5,797 bases of DNA, from assembly GCA_965662365.1 (NCBI GenBank), contig CBFIHR010000140.1:1-5797 (forward strand), written 5' to 3'. The stretch is from CAWVWD01 sp965662365 (GTDB taxonomy: Bacteria > Bacteroidota > Bacteroidia > Chitinophagales > Saprospiraceae). Both the position numbers and the translations under genes were made by a program. This document shows, in pieces, positions 1 through 3,411 of the stretch. Below the pieces are notes generated by a model. The model had not been told where the DNA came from. It saw only the letters and a list, made by a program, of their open reading frames with translations, and ran no database searches. Within the stretch, counting starts at the first letter, position 1. Every line of letters starts with the position of its first letter.

Positions 1-235
1 TGATCATATTGTTATTGACATCAAAACGACTCTTTTAGACAATGGTACTTTAAAATTTACTTGTCGTAATAATCATCAATCAGAATCGAATACGGACAAT
101 TTGACGAAAGGAATTGGTTTAGAAAATGTCCAAAGACGTTTACAATTATTGTATCCCGATACGCACAATTTGACGATTATTAGTGATGAAAATTGGTACG
201 AAGTCAATTTAGAATTAAAACTAGCCGTTTGCTAA
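1..235 (+). CDS. LytS/YehU-type sensor histidine kinase, C-terminal fragment
   Basis: This is the 3' end of a gene that begins left of the window; 77 residues are visible, reading from base 2 to the TAA at 233-235. Residues 36-47 read KGIGLENVQRRL, the glycine-rich ATP-lid motif (G-x-G-L-x-N-x-x-x-R-L) of the HATPase domain as found in LytS/YehU/YpdA-type kinases, followed by the usual L-Y-P and a short terminal beta strand. The sensor part, the phosphoacceptor histidine and the N box lie outside the window. In this family the kinase is normally a membrane protein that phosphorylates a LytTR response regulator, and exactly such a gene starts 56 bp downstream, so the two very likely form a cognate pair in one operon. 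The signal sensed cannot be inferred from this fragment. Confidence 0.88.
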   Translation, partial: DHIVIDIKTTLLDNGTLKFTCRNNHQSESNTDNLTKGIGLENVQRRLQLLYPDTHNLTIISDENWYEVNLELKLAVC

Positions 236-258
236 ATTAGTAAACTGTTTTTTTAATC

Positions 259-288
259 ATTCAATAATAGAACAATTCAATAGTTAAT
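259..288 (+). repeat. Direct repeat upstream of the response regulator
   Basis: The 8-mer ATTCAATA occurs at 259-266 and again at 275-282, a 16-bp period, in the 56-bp gap between the kinase and the regulator. The second copy runs into ATAGTTAAT (280-288), which differs at one position from the LytTR-type half-site pattern [TA][AC][CA]GTTN[AG][TG] as I remember it. It could be an autoregulatory site, but the gap is AT-rich and short repeats arise easily there. I see no TAnnTTTG promoter box or Shine-Dalgarno sequence in this gap. Confidence 0.2.
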
Positions 289-291
289 CAA

Positions 292-978
292 ATGAACTGC
301 ATTATTATAGAAGATCAACCGCCTGCACAACGAATTTTAAAAAAGTATATCAAAGATATTGGAACATTGACTCTAAAAGGTACATTTTCAAATGCGATTG
401 ACGCCACGACCTTTCTGAAAACAGCATCTGTCGATTTAATTTTTTTGGACATTCATTTACCAAAAATTTCGGGTATTGATTTTTTGAAAATGCAGCAAAA
501 TCCACCACCTATTATTCTCACAACGGCTTTTGCAGATTATGCCTTGGAAAGTTATGAGTTCAGTGTTGTGGATTATTTACTAAAGCCATTCTCATTTCAG
601 CGATTCGTTAAAGCGGTATCGAAAGTCCCCGTAAAAACGATCGAAAATACGATTTCGCCACAGCGAAAAGCTATATTTATCAAATCAGGTTACGAACTAA
701 TCAAAATCACGATTGATGATATTTTATACATTAAATCTGATGCAGATTATACCGAAATTATAGTCGGCGATAAGAAATATTTATCGAATGAATCACTTCG
801 ATATTGGACAGAAACATTAGACAATCAGCAGTTTGTACGAGTCCATAAATCGTATATTATTAATACACAAGAAATTAAAAAAATTGTTGGTAATCAATTG
901 TTTATCAATAAAGAAACCGTTGTGCCGATTGGTCGAGCGTATAAAGAATCATTTATAAATAACTTTGTAAAACTTTAA
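292..978 (+). CDS. LytTR-family DNA-binding response regulator
   Basis: A 228-residue cytoplasmic transcription regulator of the LytR/AlgR type, at the usual length for the family. Residues 1-~110 form a receiver domain: acidic pair E7-D8, phosphoacceptor D53 in the stretch FLDIHLP, T77/T78 in the ILTTAF motif, and K98 in DYLLKPF. Residues ~125-228 are a LytTR DNA-binding domain, recognised from LYIKSDADYTEI (145-156), FVRVHKSYIIN (181-191) and VPIGRAYK (211-218). All receiver residues needed for phosphorylation are present, so it should be functional. The ATG at 292 is chosen because it places the hydrophobic strand CIII directly before the acidic pair, as is normal. The kinase fragment upstream is the likely partner, and a membrane protein gene starts 9 bp after the stop, suggesting cotranscription. 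The targets are unknown; the downstream membrane protein gene is one candidate. Confidence 0.95.
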   Translation: MNCIIIEDQPPAQRILKKYIKDIGTLTLKGTFSNAIDATTFLKTASVDLIFLDIHLPKISGIDFLKMQQNPPPIILTTAFADYALESYEFSVVDYLLKPFSFQRFVKAVSKVPVKTIENTISPQRKAIFIKSGYELIKITIDDILYIKSDADYTEIIVGDKKYLSNESLRYWTETLDNQQFVRVHKSYIINTQEIKKIVGNQLFINKETVVPIGRAYKESFINNFVKL

Positions 979-987
979 AAAAGAATT

Positions 988-1503
988 ATGTCTAAACCAT
1001 CAAAACTCGCTATTCAAATGCGAGTGATTCACCGTTATTTGGGTTTTCTTTTAGCGGGAATTATGTTCGTTTATGCCCTTAGCGGTATTGTTTTAATCTT
1101 TCGAGATACAGATGCGTTGAAGAAAAAGGAAACGATTGAGCGACAGTTAGAACCAAATATTGCCGCAGCAGATTTAGGAAAAACGCTGGAAATGCGTAAG
1201 TTTCGAGTAGAAAAAGAGGAGGGCGACTTCATTTATTTTAAAGATGGAACATATAATAAATCTACCGGCGAAGCAACTTATGTAAAAAAGGAATTACCGC
1301 TAATTTTGGATAAAATGACTCATTTACATAAAGCAAAATCAAGTGAACCATTATTCTTTTTAAACATTTTTTTTGGACTTGGTTTACTGTTTTTTGTAGT
1401 TTCCTCGTTTTGGATGTTTATGCCGAGTACGTCGATTTTCCGTAAGGGAATGTATTTTACAATCGGTGGAATTGTGCTGACGCTGCTGTTGCTATTTTTA
1501 TAA
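988..1503 (+). CDS. Small PepSY-TM-like membrane protein
   Basis: A 171-residue inner-membrane protein. I see three hydrophobic segments: ~18-38 (following the IHRYLG motif), ~122-145 and ~154-171. A soluble, charged region of about 80 residues lies between the first and second. The motif H15-R16-Y-L-G followed by a helix ending in ALSGIVLIF resembles the first helix of PepSY-associated TM proteins, and a second histidine pair (THLH, 111-114) precedes helix 2. Full PepSY-TM proteins are much longer and have four or more helices with PepSY domains, so this is a reduced version. Some family members act in iron/siderophore reduction, but nothing here proves that. It starts 9 bp after the response regulator, so it probably belongs to the same operon. 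The C-terminus ends within a hydrophobic helix (LLLLFL), without a cytoplasmic tail. Confidence 0.75.
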   Translation: MSKPSKLAIQMRVIHRYLGFLLAGIMFVYALSGIVLIFRDTDALKKKETIERQLEPNIAAADLGKTLEMRKFRVEKEEGDFIYFKDGTYNKSTGEATYVKKELPLILDKMTHLHKAKSSEPLFFLNIFFGLGLLFFVVSSFWMFMPSTSIFRKGMYFTIGGIVLTLLLLFL

Positions 1504-1588
1504 AAAATCATCAATTCAGATAACTCCTGGTCGTATTTGGAGCAAAAAAGTGAATTTATAAAAAATAGAGGATTAATCTAAAATCTTA

Positions 1589-1596
1589 TAAGTTTG
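1589..1596 (+). promoter_or_regulatory. Candidate -7 promoter element of the MalY/PatB-type gene
   Basis: TAAGTTTG matches the Bacteroidota sigma-A -7 consensus TAnnTTTG exactly. It lies 42 bp before the ATG at 1639, which predicts transcription start near 1602-1604 and a leader of about 35 nt. No convincing TTG -33 element stands at the right distance (the nearest TTTG, 1536-1539, is too far), so support rests on one box in the 135-bp gap after the membrane protein gene. I see no clear intrinsic terminator in 1504-1588. Confidence 0.45.
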
Positions 1597-1638
1597 TAAT
1601 CACGTTATGAACATTTTATTATTGAATAGCAATTACTT

Positions 1639-2832
1639 ATGAACTACAACTTTGATAAACTTATCGACCGTCAGCACACGAATGCACTCAGTGTTGAAGG
1701 CTACAACGACTATCTTTTTGGAGGCATCGACAACTTGAATTTACCGTACACAGCGGAAGAGTTGGTCAAAATGTGGGTAGCTGATATGGCTTTTGAAATC
1801 GCTCCCGAAATCCTTGACGCACTTAAGAAGCGAATTGACCACGGGATTTTGGGTTATACGATGGTTTTTGATAATCAATATCCAGATGCGTTTTTGAATT
1901 GGACAAAATCACGGTACGATTGGGAATTTGATAAAGCACATTTACGCAATTCGCAAGGAGTCATTCCGGCTTTGTATGCCTTGATTGATTATATCTGCAA
2001 ACCGAATAAAAAAGTGTTGATTATGACTCCTTCGTATGCTTTTTTCAAACACGCTGCAGATTATAATAAGGTCGAATTAGTCTATTCTGATTTGATTTAT
2101 GAAGATGGAAATTATACAATGGATTTTGCGGATATTGAACAAAAAACGGCTGCGGAAGATGTCGCTTTATGTATATTTTGTAATCCGCATAATCCGACAG
2201 GTCGAGTTTGGAAAACGGACGAATTACAACGTTTTGGAGAAATTTGTTTGGCCAATGATGTGATGATTATTTCGGACGAAATTCATTGTGATATTTTGAG
2301 GATTGACCAAAAATTTACGCCTTTAGCCAAATTATTTCCTGATTCTGATCAAATCATTACTTGTATGGCACCGAGTAAAACATTTAATTTAGCCGGTATT
2401 CTGTTTGCTAACGTGATTATTCCGAATGAAGCCCTTCGAGCAGAATGGAAAAAACATCATTTAGGTATCGAAAATCCGTTGAGTTTGACGGCAGCACAAG
2501 CGGCTTATGAACATGGTCAAAATTGGCTGGATGAACTAACGATTTATTTGGATAATAACTTTGATTTTTTACAAGATTTTTTAAAAACACATTTACCAAA
2601 AGCAAAATTCACCATACCAGAAGCGACTTATTTGGCGTGGATTGATGTCAATGCGTATTTTCCGAAAGGTGAAAATTTAACGCTGTTTTTTGCTGAAAAA
2701 GCTGGCGTTTTGTTAGAAGGAGGAAATATGTTTGTGTCGAATGCGGATGGTTTTATTCGATTGAATTTGGCTTGTCCGAAGGCGATTTTAGAGGAAGGTT
2801 TGAAGCGAATTAAGGCTGCTATAAAGATTTGA
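1639..2832 (+). CDS. MalY/PatB-family PLP enzyme (C-S lyase/aminotransferase)
   Basis: A complete 397-residue cytoplasmic fold-type I PLP enzyme, at the normal family length. The characteristic WVADM motif lies at 46-50 near the N-terminus, Y133 in TPSYAFF is the probable PLP-stacking tyrosine, CNPHNPTG (181-188) holds the conserved asparagine, SDEIHCD (212-218) the aspartate D213 that pairs with the PLP pyridine nitrogen, APSKTFNLAG (244-253) the Schiff-base lysine K247, and R374 in FIRLNLACP (372-380) the substrate carboxylate anchor. Members split cystathionine or cysteine conjugates (beta-lyase, giving pyruvate, ammonia and a thiol) or act as aminotransferases; MalY of E. coli is also a regulatory protein. 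WVADM, EIHCD and the ACP end favour MalY/PatB over ordinary AspC-type enzymes. Substrate cannot be fixed from sequence. The ATG at 1639 is used because an upstream ATG (1607) is out of frame. No sulfur-metabolism gene adjoins it, so it appears monocistronic. Confidence 0.92.
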   Translation: MNYNFDKLIDRQHTNALSVEGYNDYLFGGIDNLNLPYTAEELVKMWVADMAFEIAPEILDALKKRIDHGILGYTMVFDNQYPDAFLNWTKSRYDWEFDKAHLRNSQGVIPALYALIDYICKPNKKVLIMTPSYAFFKHAADYNKVELVYSDLIYEDGNYTMDFADIEQKTAAEDVALCIFCNPHNPTGRVWKTDELQRFGEICLANDVMIISDEIHCDILRIDQKFTPLAKLFPDSDQIITCMAPSKTFNLAGILFANVIIPNEALRAEWKKHHLGIENPLSLTAAQAAYEHGQNWLDELTIYLDNNFDFLQDFLKTHLPKAKFTIPEATYLAWIDVNAYFPKGENLTLFFAEKAGVLLEGGNMFVSNADGFIRLNLACPKAILEEGLKRIKAAIKI

Positions 2833-2840
2833 ATCTTTAT
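2821..2840. repeat. Inverted repeat spanning the stop codon of the MalY/PatB-type gene
   Basis: ATAAAGATT (2821-2829) and AATCTTTAT (2832-2840) are perfect 9-bp inverted arms separated by only 2 bp, and the TGA stop (2830-2832) sits in the centre. As RNA it would fold as a weak AT-rich hairpin of about 7-8 pairs. It lacks a following U-tract, so it is at best a poor terminator; it may instead protect the mRNA 3' end or be a protein site. Confidence 0.5.
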
Positions 2841-2924
2841 TACGTAAAATGAAGGACGAAGCCGTGAGGTAGAATTTTTAAACTTTGAGAATGATTTGGA
2901 GTAATTAAAAAGCCAAATTTCTTA

Positions 2925-2958
2925 ACAAAACCCTAAATGTTCGGTACAAAACCTTAAA
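2925..2958. repeat. Tandem 13-bp direct repeat upstream of the cold-shock gene
   Basis: ACAAAACCCTAAA (2925-2937) recurs as ACAAAACCTTAAA (2946-2958) with one mismatch. The copies start 21 bp apart, two turns of B-DNA, so both would face the same side of the helix. They lie about 70-105 bp upstream of the predicted csp transcription start, an activator-like position. This is part of the 218-bp gap (2833-3050), which holds no gene that I can see. Confidence 0.35.
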
Positions 2959-2965
2959 AAGAGCG

Positions 2966-2993
2966 AATTATAGCGACTTCTATCGCTATAATT
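2966..2993. promoter_or_regulatory. Perfect 11-bp inverted repeat upstream of the cold-shock gene
   Basis: AATTATAGCGA (2966-2976) and TCGCTATAATT (2983-2993) are exact reverse complements around a 6-nt centre (CTTCTA). No T-run follows on the + strand, and the - strand has none either, so it is not a standard intrinsic terminator. Its centre lies about 48 bp before the predicted csp transcription start, a typical location for a dimeric regulator site. Alternatively it is a 3' hairpin of the upstream transcript, which has no other clear terminator. Confidence 0.5.
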
Positions 2994-3014
2994 AGGTTCG
3001 TTGGATTATAAGCG

Positions 3015-3022
3015 TACCTTTG
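3015..3022 (+). promoter_or_regulatory. -7 promoter element of the cold-shock gene
   Basis: TACCTTTG is an exact TAnnTTTG -7 element followed by the commonly seen T-G-C. It predicts transcription start near 3028-3030 and a leader of only about 22 nt before the ATG at 3051. A TTG at 3001-3003 is too close (11-bp spacer) to be the -33 box, so this element is not well matched and may depend on an activator or on the upstream repeats. The AT-rich leader has no Shine-Dalgarno sequence, usual for this phylum. Confidence 0.65.
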
Positions 3023-3050
3023 TGCTTTATTAAATTACTAAATTATTATA

Positions 3051-3242
3051 ATGCAAAAAGGTACAGTTAAATTTTTTAATGAATCAAAAGGATTTGGATT
3101 CATTGTTGAGGACGGAACAAACACAGAACATTTTGTACACGTCTCAGGATTAATCGACGACATTCGTGAAGGCGATAGCGTTGAATTTGAACTAACAGAA
3201 GGAAGAAAAGGATTAAACGCAGTTGACGTTACAGTTCTTTAA
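3051..3242 (+). CDS. Cold-shock domain protein (CspA family)
   Basis: A 63-residue single cold-shock domain, slightly shorter than the ~70 residues of E. coli CspA and typical of Bacteroidota. RNP1 is KGFGFI (13-18) and RNP2 is HFVHVS (27-32), providing the aromatic surface (F8, F15, F17, F28, H30) that stacks on single-stranded RNA or DNA. The usual tryptophan of the VKWFN motif is phenylalanine here (VKFFN, 6-10). Such proteins melt RNA secondary structure and aid translation or antitermination; whether this copy is cold-induced is not visible. The predicted leader is very short, so the long thermosensing 5' leader of E. coli cspA is absent. It is monocistronic, with its own promoter and a strong terminator downstream. 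Confidence 0.95.
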   Translation: MQKGTVKFFNESKGFGFIVEDGTNTEHFVHVSGLIDDIREGDSVEFELTEGRKGLNAVDVTVL

Positions 3243-3250
3243 ATTCATTT

Positions 3251-3277
3251 TGAAAGTATGCTAACTTTCAGAGTTAG
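3251..3277 (+). other. Two mutually exclusive hairpins in the csp 3' region
   Basis: Hairpin A pairs TGAAAGT (3251-3257) with ACTTTCA (3264-3270) across a 6-nt loop. Hairpin B pairs CTAACT (3261-3266) with AGTTAG (3272-3277) across a 5-nt loop. The right arm of A overlaps the left arm and loop of B, so only one can form at a time. Neither is followed by a U-run. They start 8 nt after the csp stop, within the 169-bp gap 3243-3411 that contains no gene. Confidence 0.4.
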
Positions 3278-3334
3278 TTCGATATAAGAAAGTTTTAGTT
3301 TTAGAAAAAAAGTATTAACTTTATTATATACGAA

Positions 3335-3369
3335 GAGGTTATCTCCAACGAGGTAACCTCATTTTTTTT
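3335..3369 (+). terminator. Rho-independent terminator of the cold-shock gene
   Basis: GAGGTTATCTC (3335-3345) pairs with GAGGTAACCTC (3350-3360) over 11 pairs, including one T-G wobble, with a 4-nt loop CAAC; it is followed by A and eight T (3362-3369). This is a textbook intrinsic terminator for the + strand, 92 bp after the csp stop. On the - strand the hairpin is followed by TTCGTATATAA rather than a T-run, so it should stop the converging tape measure transcript less efficiently. Confidence 0.93.
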
Positions 3370-3411
3370 GTCGTTTATCAATTTATTTTGATCATAAAAT
3401 ACGTTTAATAC

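Noticed and set aside
1522..1546. CTCC...GGAG hairpin after the membrane protein gene as terminator
   Set aside because: Only a four-base stem with a long loop, followed by A-rich rather than T-rich sequence.
1320..2605. Small - strand frames at 1320-1514 and 2417-2605
   Set aside because: They lie opposite the membrane protein and the PLP enzyme, with compositions expected of mirror frames and no domain features.
3384..3401. TATTTT-N6-AAAATA stem as terminator of the tape measure gene
   Set aside because: Only six A-T pairs and no T-run on the - strand after it; too weak to call.
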